A DNA stretch of 64,000 nucleotides, from positions 62,001 to 126,000 of the forward strand of contig JACTMJ010000022.1 of assembly GCA_014584705.1 (NCBI GenBank), read 5' to 3'. The notes under the pieces were generated by a model, which saw nothing but the letters and a program-made list of their open reading frames with translations, was not told where the DNA came from and searched no databases. Source of the stretch: Acidobacteriota bacterium. GTDB lineage: Bacteria; Acidobacteriota; Terriglobia; Bryobacterales; Bryobacteraceae. The position numbers and the translations under genes are program-made. Positions 38,929-48,165 of the stretch are shown here, piece by piece; within the stretch, counting starts at the first letter, position 1, and the number at the start of each line of letters is the position of its first letter.

Positions 38929-40176
38929 CTAGCTCTCCCGCAGGTGGCGGTCAAGCCAGGCGAAGGCATCGTTCTGCATATTGAGGCTGAAGATGTGGGG
39001 GTGATCATAGAACTCGCCCCGGAAGCGATCCGCCACGCCCGCTTTGCGGTATCCGGCCGCGATTTGCGTCACGGACTCCCGCATTCCTTCGAGCGGGAAC
39101 AGCCCATCCCTGGAGCACTGCAGCACCATCAGCGCGCGCGGAGCGGTGAGCGTCGCGACATCAGGAAAATCGAGGTCGCGATGCAAGGCCGGGAGGAAGT
39201 GGATGAACGAGTGAGTATCGACATGGGCACGCAGCATGGGCTTCGCCGTGGACATGAAGCCCGCGATGCACGCGGCACGGATGCGGGGGTCCAACGCCGC
39301 CAGATAAAGTGAGCGGTAGCCGCCCATGGAGACGCCCAGGCAGCCGATGCGCTTGGGATCCACTTCGGGAAGGCTGCTCAGATAGTCCACCGTGCGGATG
39401 TCGTCCCAGAAGACGATACCGGGCCAGGTGTGACCGGCCAGAGTGAGCGACTTCACGATGGTGGATTCCTTCGACGCGCAGATCCGGCTGAAGCGCCGCA
39501 CCTCCTCGACGCTCATGGAATCGCGATCGGCGGCCGTGGGCAGATCCTGATCGAGCACGATGCGGCGCTCACCGAAGCCAAAGGCGTCGATCGAAATGAC
39601 CACGTAGCCGCGCTGCACGAGAGCGGTAGCGGTGGGGCGGGATTCGTAGTTCTCGCGATGATAGGGAACCATGGCCACGTGGTTCCGGGTGCCTCCCGCG
39701 TTGAGGTCCACTACCTTCTCTTTGCCGAAGAGGAACATGCCGCCATGGGAGTGCAGGTCCACGATGCCCGGTGCCGGACCGCTCAGGTTCTTCGGCACCA
39801 GCACGTAGGCCGGAACGCGGAAGTTGGGCGTGGTGCGAAAGGTGATCCGCCGTCGCGTGTAACTGCCGCAATCGACGGTCTCAAGCACTTCCGGCTGAGG
39901 GTCGACGGGCTCCGGGTGATAGAGCAAGGCATCGAAGACGGACTTGCGCGCCTCCGCCTCGAAGGCCGCGAGGGTATCGAAGCGGGAGCCGAGGAACGAC
40001 AGCCGGTAATTGTTCTGACGGATGAGCGCCTCCACATCGGCGAAGCGGCTGCCGAGGTCGGCGGGACGCGCGGCGGGGGAAGGGTTCTTCGCTTGCGGTG
40101 CGCCCGTGGCCGTGAGGGCGGGAAGAGCGGCGGCAGTTCCGGCTGTGCGCAAAAAGTCGAGTCGTGTTGGTTTCAT
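38929..40176 (-). CDS. Exported alpha/beta hydrolase (acetyl xylan esterase/dienelactone hydrolase-like)
   Basis: A 415-residue hydrolase with an N-terminal export signal (…LDFLRTAGTAAALPALTATG). The catalytic triad can be read as S283 in GVSMGG, an Asp in …CSRDGLFP…, and a His in …YDHPHIFS…. The lid and oxyanion region …APGIVDLHSHGGMFLFGKEK… fits esterases acting on acylated sugars. It may deacylate polysaccharides that the surrounding sulfatase and sialidase also attack. GGAGACAG precedes the ATG. Confidence 0.82.
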   Translation of the reverse strand: MKPTRLDFLRTAGTAAALPALTATGAPQAKNPSPAARPADLGSRFADVEALIRQNNYRLSFLGSRFDTLAAFEAEARKSVFDALLYHPEPVDPQPEVLETVDCGSYTRRRITFRTTPNFRVPAYVLVPKNLSGPAPGIVDLHSHGGMFLFGKEKVVDLNAGGTRNHVAMVPYHRENYESRPTATALVQRGYVVISIDAFGFGERRIVLDQDLPTAADRDSMSVEEVRRFSRICASKESTIVKSLTLAGHTWPGIVFWDDIRTVDYLSSLPEVDPKRIGCLGVSMGGYRSLYLAALDPRIRAACIAGFMSTAKPMLRAHVDTHSFIHFLPALHRDLDFPDVATLTAPRALMVLQCSRDGLFPLEGMRESVTQIAAGYRKAGVADRFRGEFYDHPHIFSLNMQNDAFAWLDRHLRES

Positions 40177-40658
40177 CGTCTGTCTCCACTACGAGCTTAG
40201 CGCGGCGCGCCGGTGACAGAGACAGATGGAAGCTGGTGAACTTACTGCGGCGATGGCGTGCGCTGTGCAGCGGCACTGCCGGGCCGAATGGCGTGCAGAA
40301 GGGCTTTGAGCAAAAAGAGCGCGCTAAGGCTGGCGAACGCCAGCGAGGCGGACAGCACAATCACAATAGATAGGACGATCATTCCGGTCAATGCTCTCTT
40401 CTCTCACAGGTCAGAGACCCGCCGCTTTCGGCGCGGCCCGGTCTCAAAGCAGCATAAGCAATCTGACAGCCATTTGGCTAGACTTTTTGCAAATTTCTTT
40501 TTTAGCGGATTTTTCGAGGAATTTGAGGCAACTTCCAATTCCCAATGCTGGCTCCGCTGCCAAACACGGTCGACGACCGTGCAGTTTCTGCCATTCGGCA
40601 CCGCGCGGCAGTGTAAAGGAGGCACGAGGCGAATGGGATCCGGTATGGTTAGAGAGCT
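40177..40658. other. Intergenic region between esterase and sialidase genes
   Basis: A 482-base gap between divergent genes. It holds a possible 46-residue membrane peptide on the minus strand (listed separately) and an AT-rich stretch around 40480-40530 (…TTTTTGCAAATTTCTTTTTT…) that may belong to a promoter region. An AAAGGAGGC-like run near 40615 is too far from the sialidase ATG to be its ribosome site. Confidence 0.5.
40242..40382 (-). CDS. Possible small single-pass membrane protein
   Basis: A 46-residue frame starting ATG at 40382. It encodes MIVLSIVIVLSASLAFASLS…FLLKALLHAI and then a polar Pro/Arg-rich tail (…RTPSPQ) before TAA. The hydrophobic N-terminal helix of about 28 residues is coherent. 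Only a weak purine tract (GAAGAGAG) lies upstream. It has no recognised family and could be a chance frame. Confidence 0.35.
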   Translation of the reverse strand: MIVLSIVIVLSASLAFASLSALFLLKALLHAIRPGSAAAQRTPSPQ

Positions 40659-41816
40659 ATGATTTCACGTCGCCTTTTTGTCACTAAGTCATCTCTGCTT
40701 GCCGCTGGCGTCACAGCAACCGCGGCCGTATCGCGCGGGAACGCCCAGGGCCGGGGAGCGGCCACCGTTGAAGCGATCCGGGTAATCAGTCAGGAGCCCG
40801 AGTATTATCACGGTTGGGGAACGCTCGCGCGCGATGCCAAGGGCACGCTGTACACGGTGGCATCGGGCGGGCGGGAGTCCCACGTGTGCCCGTTCGGGCG
40901 GGTGGAACTCATGCGCTCTCATGATGACGGCCGCACCTGGACTTGGCCGGAAGTGCTGATGGACACCGCGATTGACGATCGGGACGCGGGCATCTGCGTG
41001 ACTCCAAAAGGAAGCCTGCTGGTGACGACCTTCACTTCCCTCGCTTATGAATCCACCCTCGCGAGAAAGGGGGCGGGTTGGCCGGAGGAGCGGCGCGCGC
41101 GGTGGAACGCCGCCCACAACCGCGTGAATGCGGCCCAGCGCGCGGCGCTCGTCGACACCTGGATGCTGCGCTCACCGGATGGCGGGGTAACCTGGTCCGC
41201 TCCCTACCGGGTGCCGCTGAACAGCCCGCACGGCCCCATTGCGCTGCGGGACGGACGGCTGATGTACGCCGGGAAGGAGATTTGGACGGAAGGCAAACAC
41301 GGGGGGATCTCTTTTTCCAGCGATGACGGTGTGAGCTGGACGCCATTGCGCAAGCTTCCGGTTCGCGACGGCGACGACGTGGCGCTGTATCACGAACTGC
41401 ACGCCGTCGAGGCTCCTTCGGGCAAACTGATCGCACAGATCCGGAATGCCAACGACAACAACAAAGGCGAGACGCTGCAGACGGAATCCACGGACGGCGG
41501 TGCGATCTGGACGACGCCGCACCCGATTGGGGTTTGGGGCCTGCCTTCGCACCTGCTGCGGTTGCGCAGCGGCAGACTGCTGATGTCGTATGGATACCGT
41601 CGCGCACCCTTCGGGAATCAGGCCCGCTGGAGCGACGATGAGGGGGCCACGTGGTCAGACCCGGTGACGATCAGCGACGACGCCATGGGGGGCGATCTCG
41701 GCTATCCTTCGACGGTGGAACTGGCCGATGGAACGCTGTACACGGTCTGGTATGAGCAGTTGCGCACGTCGCCACGGGCCGTGCTGCGGGCGGCCCGGTG
41801 GAGGCTATCCGCCTGA
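40659..41816 (+). CDS. Exported sialidase/BNR-repeat protein
   Basis: A 385-residue six-bladed beta-propeller. The N-terminus MISRRLFVTKSSLLAAG is a Tat-type signal. Five Asp-box repeats (S-x-D-x-G-x-T-W) are visible: SHDDGRTWTW, SPDGGVTWS, SSDDGVSWT, STDGGAIWT, SDDEGATWS. This is the scaffold of exo-alpha-sialidases; BNR proteins of this kind in soil bacteria may act on other glycans, so the substrate is open. It sits in the glycan-degradation stretch next to the esterase. Confidence 0.85.
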   Translation: MISRRLFVTKSSLLAAGVTATAAVSRGNAQGRGAATVEAIRVISQEPEYYHGWGTLARDAKGTLYTVASGGRESHVCPFGRVELMRSHDDGRTWTWPEVLMDTAIDDRDAGICVTPKGSLLVTTFTSLAYESTLARKGAGWPEERRARWNAAHNRVNAAQRAALVDTWMLRSPDGGVTWSAPYRVPLNSPHGPIALRDGRLMYAGKEIWTEGKHGGISFSSDDGVSWTPLRKLPVRDGDDVALYHELHAVEAPSGKLIAQIRNANDNNKGETLQTESTDGGAIWTTPHPIGVWGLPSHLLRLRSGRLLMSYGYRRAPFGNQARWSDDEGATWSDPVTISDDAMGGDLGYPSTVELADGTLYTVWYEQLRTSPRAVLRAARWRLSA

Positions 41817-41842
41817 TTGCAGCGTCTCCGTCACGCCCGGAC

Positions 41843-42568
41843 TCAGGGCATCGGAATCGATTCGTCGGCGACGGTCCACTCAAGGGCGTCGATGGTGGCA
41901 TAGCCGTGCTCGACCAGCGGGTGATTCCTGGCGATGGCAACGGCATCCTTGAGAGACATGGCGGCGAAGACGAGGAGCGAACCGGGTTCGGCGCCGCTGT
42001 AGGGATGATCCGGCTTGCCAAGAAATGCGCCATCCATGCGGAGTTGGTTGCGGCGGTGGAGTTTACCCAGGAAATCCTGCTCCTTACGCATCGTCTTGAG
42101 CGAAGGGTCCCGCTGCCCTTTTTCGGTGCGGCGCAGCAGGATGAAGGGCAGAGTAACCAACGTGTGCTTTGCCGCCGGGTCCCGCTGAAGACTGCTTGCG
42201 AGCGGTTCGCCCAAGCCGTTCGGGCCGCGCATGGTTTGAAAAACCGGCCGAAGGCGGCGGTTCTTGACCGCGGGGTCCGCCGCAGTGAACGCGGCCGCTT
42301 CTTCCAAGTTCTTACACCGGTAAATGACCACTCCGCGCAGGGTTTCTGAATGGGCGAGCGGCCCGGCAACGAGGAGTTTCCCCGACTGGGCCATTTGCCG
42401 CATGTAATCGAGGTGGCCCTGTTGGATTTCGGCGGCTTGCGCCTCCGGCAGTACGGCACGCTGGGGGTCTGCTACCAGGAAGCCGAAGCAAAAATCCTCG
42501 GCGGCCGCCGGGAGCGCGAAGGCGGTCAGCAGGAGGAAGGTAAGGAACATTGAGGCAGTTCGCCGCAT
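41843..42568 (-). CDS. Exported protein with two YCII-like domains
   Basis: A 241-residue protein with a signal peptide (MRRTASMFLTFLLLTAFALPAAA). It has two tandem YciI-type ferredoxin-fold domains. The first has …HLDYMRQMAQSGKLLVAGPLAHSETLRGVVIYRCKNLEEAAAFTAADP…. The second has …FLGKLHRRNQLRMDGAFLGKPDH…GSLLVFAAMSLKDAVAIARNHPLVEHGYATI…. YCII domains are usually cytosolic and single; an exported pair is seen in Acidobacteria. The function is not known. The frame stays open far upstream, but the ATG at 42568 gives the signal peptide. Confidence 0.75.
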   Translation of the reverse strand: MRRTASMFLTFLLLTAFALPAAAEDFCFGFLVADPQRAVLPEAQAAEIQQGHLDYMRQMAQSGKLLVAGPLAHSETLRGVVIYRCKNLEEAAAFTAADPAVKNRRLRPVFQTMRGPNGLGEPLASSLQRDPAAKHTLVTLPFILLRRTEKGQRDPSLKTMRKEQDFLGKLHRRNQLRMDGAFLGKPDHPYSGAEPGSLLVFAAMSLKDAVAIARNHPLVEHGYATIDALEWTVADESIPMP

Positions 42569-43250
42569 GGAATTAGGATAGCGGCAAGACGGCGGCCGGT
42601 TACCAGAAAGGTGCGGGCGACACCCTGAGATGCCCTCCAAGCTGGAATGGTCATTTTTGCGAAACGAAGCCAACTTCGGTTTCGCGCATGGCGTCGGGCG
42701 GTTCGATCCGGAGAAAAAAGCGCCATCCGGCAGAGATGCCAGGAATCCCTGTAAGCCATTGGGATAGAGCCGTTTACGGTACGTGGAAACCGCTAGCGAT
42801 TGTCCGGATTGTCCGGATCGATCCACCCAGAACGGATCGCCGGACAGGCCGCGATTCGGGTGGAAATTCGGTCGATTCGATTGCCAAAGAGCCTGAGCCG
42901 GGGCCGCGCTTTCCTCTGGGTTGCAAAGCCCGCCGGAAGGCGCAGTCTTCCCGCACGTCCGATTATCCATTTCGCATTCGCCAAAACGAACAGCCTTTCC
43001 CGGCGCTAAGGGAGCCTGTGCGCGTATGTGCCAGAGCACGCGGGAGATGGCGCGGTGCCTCTTTTTTGCGGATGCCGGTGACCGTTGCCGCCGCACCGGC
43101 GGAATCTGGCTTCCGGGTCATCCGGGCACGTATCGCAAATCGAGGATTGGCGGGCGTGGGCCGGGACGGTTGGCATGTGGACCCAGACTTCGGGGGAGGC
43201 AGAGGGGCTCATCTTTGTATGGACGAGGTTACCGGCCATAGAATTTGGGG
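42569..43250. other. Intergenic region between YCII and FG-GAP genes
   Basis: A 682-base gap with no recognisable gene on either strand. The open frames here are Arg/Pro/Cys-rich and look non-coding. It contains a short tandem TTGTCCGGA repeated twice near 42800-42818. It must hold both divergent promoters; none is clear. Confidence 0.5.
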
Positions 43251-44549
43251 ATGCGGGTAAGAGCCGGGGTTCTGTATCGCTGGTGCCGTTTGACCGCGAA
43301 GTTGGGGATCGCCGCGGGCGTGCTTGGATCTGCTGTTTGTCTGGCGCAGGTGGGCGCGGGGGAGCGTGCGGAGGAAGTGACGGTTCGCGGTTTCGATGAG
43401 AGCGGCTTGCGAGCGCTTTGGAAGCGGCACACGATTGACGACACCAGCGTCGGCGCCGACGGAACTCGCCTGGGAGACGTGAACGGTGATGGCTTGCCGG
43501 ATATTGTTACCGGCTGGGAAGAAGGCGGCGTGATCCGCGTCCGGCTGCATCCGGGATTCGCGAACGTCCGAGAGAAATGGCCTGGGGTGACCGTGGGCCG
43601 GGTGCGATCACCAGAAGACGCCGTCTTCGCGGATCTGGACGGCGACGGAAACCTGGACATCATCAGCAGCACGGAGGGAGACGACCGCTCCATCTACGTT
43701 CACTGGTCTCCGGGGCAAGACGGTCTGCTCCAGGAATCGGCGTGGCGCACAATCCCGATTCCAGAGGCACAAGGGCGAATGCGCTGGATGTTCGCCGCAC
43801 CGGCTGAGATCGATGTCCGGCATGGGATCGACTTCTTCGCGGGGGGCAAGGATGCGGGTGGCATGGTGGGCTGGTTCGCCGCTCCAGAGAATGCGCGGAA
43901 CGCCGGCGGGTGGCGGTGGCATCCGCTGCGCGAAACGGGCTGGCTGATGTCATTAGTGCCCGAGGATATGGACGGCGACGGCGACACGGATTTGCTTCTG
44001 AATGACCGGAAGGGACCCCGGCGCGGAATTTTCTGGCTGGAGCACCCCGGTCCCGCGCACGCGGAACGCGTTTGGAAGGAGCATGCGATCAGCGGCGAGG
44101 GGGAAAGCGAGACGATGTTCCTGGCCTACGAGGACCTGGACGGCGATGGACTCAAGGACGTGATCGCCGCCGTAAAACCGCGGCATCTTGAGTTCTATCG
44201 TCGTCTTCACCGAAGAGGGGATTTTTCAGCGCCGGTTCGCATTCCGTTCCCCGCTGGAATGGGAACGGCCAAGGGTGTTGCGGTGGGAGACCTGAACGGG
44301 GACGGGATCGCGGATCTGGTGATTTCATGCGAGAACGCGGAGGGTGAAAAGCGCGGCGTCGTGGCGCTCATCGCCAAAGACGACGGGGGCACGCGCACCT
44401 ATCTTGCATGGGACATTAGCGGCGCGGCGGGCACGAAGTTCGACCTGGTGAGGCTGCTGGACGTCGATGGCGACGGGGATCTGGATGTGATCACGTGCGA
44501 GGAACGGGAGAACCTGGGCGTGTTGTGGTATGAGAACCCGGCCCGCTGA
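43251..44549 (+). CDS. Exported FG-GAP/VCBS-repeat protein
   Basis: A 432-residue protein with an N-terminal signal (…AAGVLGSAVCLAQ) followed by a beta-propeller of FG-GAP/VCBS units with calcium-binding loops: GDVNGDGLPDIVT, ADLDGDGNLDIIS, EDMDGDGDTDLLL, EDLDGDGLKDVIA, GDLNGDGIADLVI, LDVDGDGDLDVIT. Such proteins are extracellular or outer-membrane adhesive or carbohydrate-binding propellers. The last 63 bases are part of a 189-bp direct repeat whose second copy is at 47635-47823. ATG 43251 and TTG 43245 are both possible starts. Confidence 0.85.
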   Translation: MRVRAGVLYRWCRLTAKLGIAAGVLGSAVCLAQVGAGERAEEVTVRGFDESGLRALWKRHTIDDTSVGADGTRLGDVNGDGLPDIVTGWEEGGVIRVRLHPGFANVREKWPGVTVGRVRSPEDAVFADLDGDGNLDIISSTEGDDRSIYVHWSPGQDGLLQESAWRTIPIPEAQGRMRWMFAAPAEIDVRHGIDFFAGGKDAGGMVGWFAAPENARNAGGWRWHPLRETGWLMSLVPEDMDGDGDTDLLLNDRKGPRRGIFWLEHPGPAHAERVWKEHAISGEGESETMFLAYEDLDGDGLKDVIAAVKPRHLEFYRRLHRRGDFSAPVRIPFPAGMGTAKGVAVGDLNGDGIADLVISCENAEGEKRGVVALIAKDDGGTRTYLAWDISGAAGTKFDLVRLLDVDGDGDLDVITCEERENLGVLWYENPAR

Positions 44550-44675
44550 AAGGCCGAGGGGTCCGGACGGGATTGGGATTGGATGGGCTCACGCTCCGAT
44601 GGCAGGGTGTTTCACAGGATAGCGAAAACCTCCTGAATGCCGGTGTCGTTTCGGGGGCGAACTCCGGTGACAATG
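44487..44675 (+). repeat. Direct repeat, copy 1 (189 bp)
   Basis: Begins at GTGATCACG inside the FG-GAP gene 3' end and runs through its stop to GGTGACAATG. It aligns without gaps to 47635-47823 with about ten mismatches, all in the first ~85 bases; the last ~100 bases are identical by eye. The copies lie 3.1 kb apart and bound the decayed island. Confidence 0.93.
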
Positions 44676-45465
44676 TGGCGTATGTCGCCCGTTGGGCTTT
44701 CGGCGCGGGGGCATCGAGGGCAATCGTGAGGGTTCTTGATTGTCGTGCTTTCTTCAGAATCCGTTGCTTGCAAGAGGAATGGAGTGGCCGTCCCTCAATC
44801 GGGGAGAGGGAATCGAGAGGGGATCGGAATTCCGCAGCCAGACGGCTCAGGCAGCACGGAACGGGTTCCCTTTCGGACGTGGAACTTGACGTAACGCGTT
44901 CTGTAGCAAGAACTTCGCATTTGGGCATAATGATGACTGCCCCTTGATTCGAGTGCTTTCAAGAGGCGGACATGGAAACGGTGTTTGCCGCAACGATCTT
45001 TGACAATCGCAACGACTTCCAGCAACCGCGGCTGCCGGTCCTCACGATTCGGGGACTGTGCAACGGAGCCTTCGAGCTCCCAAGGCGCCCCGCTGAGCCT
45101 GTTAGGAGGCCGGCGGCCTACACCCTAACTCAATCTTCGGACGCCATCGGCGAGGGTTCGACTGGCTTTGGCCAGGCCACTCGCGCCCAAGGGCGAGACC
45201 GCAAAGGAATGTGTGGTTCCCGCTGGAATCCGCGCCTGGAGCGCGGAGGCGGGGAACCGCAATGCAGGCCCGGGACAACGAGGCGAGACCATTGCTCCCG
45301 GCCGAGCGGTGACGAGAGCGTTGCTTCAAACTCACAGGTTTCCCCGCCAGCGGGACTCGGGGGGCCTCTGTCTCCCCTTGACAGACACCTATCATGAATG
45401 TCACCGAAATCCCCGCTTCCTGTCCGCGAAATGAAATTCTAGGCCATCCTCCTGCGCATCGCGGA
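44550..45465. other. Gene-poor region, left part of the repeat-bounded island
   Basis: A 916-base stretch without a credible gene. The first ~125 bases are repeat copy 1. The rest has mixed composition and short frames that read as Arg/Ser/Pro-rich non-protein. I saw no transposase remnant and no terminal inverted repeat. Confidence 0.5.
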
Positions 45466-47217
45466 TCACCTGCTGAGAAGTACCTGGCTCGCTCGCAAAG
45501 GAGAGCAAAAATCTACGACTTCAACACCGGCGGTGAATGCATATGTATGGGTCCCGACAGACCCCGACGCCCATTCGGCCCCTACCGTCACAGTTGGAGA
45601 CTCCCGGTAGGATTCAGTGCTGAGTTCGATGATCTCATTTAACGTGAAGCTTGAGCCGTAGTGGCCACTACAATCCTGGCTCGGGCGGTAAAGCTTACCC
45701 ATATAACTGAATATTGCATCAGCGCCACGGCAGTTTCTGACATCGGTGGATATCGGATTCGACGGGTGTGACTTCCATTTACCAGTTAGTGATTCGGAGC
45801 TAAGTAGCCAGAGCTGCATGGCGAATCCACGATGCTCTTGGATCGTCACGAAAAACCAATAGATTCCGTCATCAATCCAAATAGCTGTATCCACCGCGCG
45901 GCCGCGGAACAACTCTTTCTCCAGCTTCCAGACATTGGGAAATCGAATGCAGCGATATAGTTCGATAGTGTCGTTTGAAGCCGTTTCTGGAATCATATAG
46001 AGGTGATCACCATCACGAAATAAGCAAGGATAAGAGAGGTGATACGGACGCTCGATCGCTGTGATCGGATTGGACAACTTTCCTCCAATAATCTCGGCAC
46101 ACGAAATTTTGCCGAGTTCGGTTGTATAGTCAAAATCTTCAAAATAAAGCCACGGCTTACCTTCATACTCAGTCAGGAACGGATCCGCATAGAATCGACC
46201 CTTTGGAGACTCCACGACTTCGAAGCCCGACATGTTCGGTGTGATACCAGATTCGGTAGAAGCCAGATTGAAACCTGATCCGCTGCGGATCGCCAGTCTC
46301 CAATGTTCCACCATGGGGCGGCGTGTCAATCGCGATGCAACCTTTCGGATCGCGATTGGCCCTAGCCAAGACAACATCTCCCAGTTCGAAGGAATCTTGT
46401 ATACTTTCTTCCTGCCCAGGTACGGAACCGAATGCAGGGCAGTGTTTTCTATATGATCCCAGCCAAATTCGTGCAACTCGCGGAGTTTTTGAATTATGAA
46501 AGTAGAAGCTCCCCAGTAGGGTGTTGGGCGATTGAGAGCATAAGACCACCCAGGATGCGTAGCAAACAGCCCTTTGCACAAGACCTTGCCCGCATCGAGT
46601 TCTTCCGTCAGTACCTGAAGGATAACTCCAGATCGTGGATTGCTTTCGTACACCTCCCAGAAACAGGCCGGGCCGCCTCTATAGTACTCGTTATCTCCGT
46701 GGTGATATGACCACACTCCATACTTAGCGGCTGTTAATATATCACCGCGAAGTATATTGAATCCAAAGCGAAGCAAAACATCTAAGTCCATTTTCCGTAT
46801 CTAGTGAATTGCTTCGGGTGGAAATCGATGTGTAAAGCGATTTGTGATTGGAGATACGCGAATGGAGGGTATCGATTCGAGTTGTGAAGAGCAGTCGACC
46901 AAGGTAATCGGATCATCCGATGGAGTTAGCCGCCTCCTATCCAGTCGCTCGTATGCAGAGAACAGGATACTGTTTCTTTGCCGTGGGTTTCGTAGAATAT
47001 TAAATAACCGCGTAAAAAGTGGCAATTTAGAGCTAGTGTGGGATGCCTGTTCGCCCGGGCAGTTAAATATAAGTAGCTCTAGATTAGCAAAATTACTTTG
47101 CTTTATATGATCTATGACTTCAGAGAAACATGCCGGTAGTTCCTGGCTATCAAGTAGAATTCCAAGTCGAAGTGGGTTGGATGTTCCCGATGAATTCAGG
47201 AATAAAGAAGGATTCAT
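45466..47217 (-). pseudogene. GINT1-like/formyltransferase-like polysaccharide protein interrupted by an in-frame TAG
   Basis: Two pieces in one frame read as a single 583-codon gene. The upstream piece (47217-46804) starts …RLGILLDSQELPACFSEVI… and ends …THRFPPEAIH. A TAG follows at 46803-46801, and then …IRKMDLDVLLRFGFNILRGDIL…VWSYHHGDNEYYRGGPACFWEVYE… continues a formyltransferase-like N-terminal domain. The second half is a glycosidase-like propeller related to the plant GINT1 N-terminal family (…FYADPFLTEYEGKPWLYFEDFDY…, …PYHLSYPCLFRDGDHLYMIPETASNDTIELYR…, …LYRPSQDCSGHYG…). The frame is otherwise clean to …GTHTYAFTAGVEVVDF…. Its AT content is higher than that of its neighbours, suggesting transfer. 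It is probably a recently inactivated surface-glycan gene. Confidence 0.75.
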
Positions 47218-47532
47218 TCAAGCACCCCCCGTATCTAAGCCATACTCGATACAGCAATCATCGTAGGTAGCAAGGAGTATTGTGTTGCCACTCGCAGCCA
47301 CTCAGGAAGCGCCCCTTGCTAGCGAGGAAGAGCGAATCAATTGCTCATTCAGTTCGTCGCTGGTTGCGGAGAAGACGCCGGGATCAAATAGATCGTCAGC
47401 GGATTTCCCTATCCGATGATAGTTTAAGACTAGCAACGAGTTCTTCGGCGGCAGATTGTGAAGTACGGAGGTAATGCCACTCCAATACAATCCCCGGGCA
47501 AGCATCTCCCGTTTCCCAATCGACATAATCAC
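47218..47532 (-). pseudogene. Polysaccharide deacetylase remnant
   Basis: The N-terminus of a NodB-type deacetylase is readable: …NSLLVLNYHRIGKSADDLFDPGVFSATSDELNEQL…. It is then stopped by TGA at 47304-47302. The same frame continues with …NTILLATYDDCCIEYG…, the decayed equivalent of the catalytic TFDDG motif, to a second TGA at 47220-47218. That TGA touches the ATG of the next remnant. More than half of the gene, including the metal histidines, is missing. It is therefore a truncated, doubly stopped relic that once formed an operon with the gene at 45466-47217. Confidence 0.7.
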
Positions 47533-47634
47533 CGATCATAGCAGGCGCTCTAACTGGGTCCAAGTTCGGGCGGCTTCGCTTCGTCCATGACCGGCAATGC
47601 CTTGGAAGACGTCGAGAAAACCAGGGTTCCGGAC

Positions 47635-47697
47635 GTGATCACGCGCGAGGAACGGGGGAATCTGGGCGTGTTCCGGTATGAGAACCCGGCCCGGTAA
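47635..47697 (+). pseudogene. Duplicated 3' tail of the FG-GAP gene
   Basis: Reads …VITREERGNLGVFRYENPAR-stop, against VITCEERENLGVLWYENPAR-stop at the end of the intact gene at 43251-44549. Only this tail is present; upstream sequence has no propeller repeats. It is part of repeat copy 2. Confidence 0.75.
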
Positions 47698-47823
47698 AAG
47701 ACCGAGAGGTCCGGACGGGATTGTGATTGGATGGGCTCACGCTCCGATGGCAGGGTGTTTCACAGGATAGCGAAAACCTCCTGAATGCCGGTGTCGTTTC
47801 GGGGGCGAACTCCGGTGACAATG
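47635..47823 (+). repeat. Direct repeat, copy 2 (189 bp)
   Basis: The ungapped partner of 44487-44675. After the shared GGTGACAATG the flanks diverge (here GCGCTCGCGG, there TGGCGTATG), so the repeat boundary is sharp on the right. Confidence 0.93.
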
Positions 47824-47843
47824 GCGCTCGCGGATTGCTTTTC

Positions 47844-47863
47844 CCCGGGGCTTACGCCCAGGG
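47844..47863. repeat. REP-like hairpin element
   Basis: CCCGGGGC-TTAC-GCCCAGGG forms an 8-pair stem with one G·A mismatch. The sequence CCCCGGGGCTTACGCCCAGGG, followed soon after by TATGTCGCCC, has the look of REP-like intergenic elements common in Planctomycetes and Acidobacteria. Only one copy was noticed in the window. Confidence 0.45.
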
Positions 47864-48165
47864 CTGGTGTATGTCGCCCTGCAGGCTCTGGGCTGCCGTA
47901 CCTCGTGCCCTGCGAGGTCGGGCAGGAGCCGATGGTTCATGCACCAGCTTGGCCCGCGGTTTTGCCTGGCGAGGAGACGCTGACGATTCCTGCACCGCAA
48001 TCAAAGTCACATAAAATGATTTGGTGGCTCTCAATTCGTTCAGAGAATTTGTCGATGACGACGGCTTGGCGGCGCCGGCGGTTGGCAGTTGGGCTCAGAC
48101 GAAGTACCGACTGTTGGCACTGTAGGACGAGTTGTTCTGTAAGCGTGCCTGGTGGCATCAGACCT

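Larger units (their letters stand above)
47533..48165. other. Gene-poor region, right end of the island to dnaE
   Basis: A 633-base gap holding the duplicated FG-GAP gene tail, repeat copy 2 and a REP-like hairpin (all listed separately). The remaining sequence up to the dnaE stop shows no recognisable gene or terminator. Confidence 0.5.

Noticed and set aside
42795..42820. Tandem TTGTCCGGA as the start of a repeat array
   Set aside because: There are only two units with no further copies; it is too short to be more than chance.
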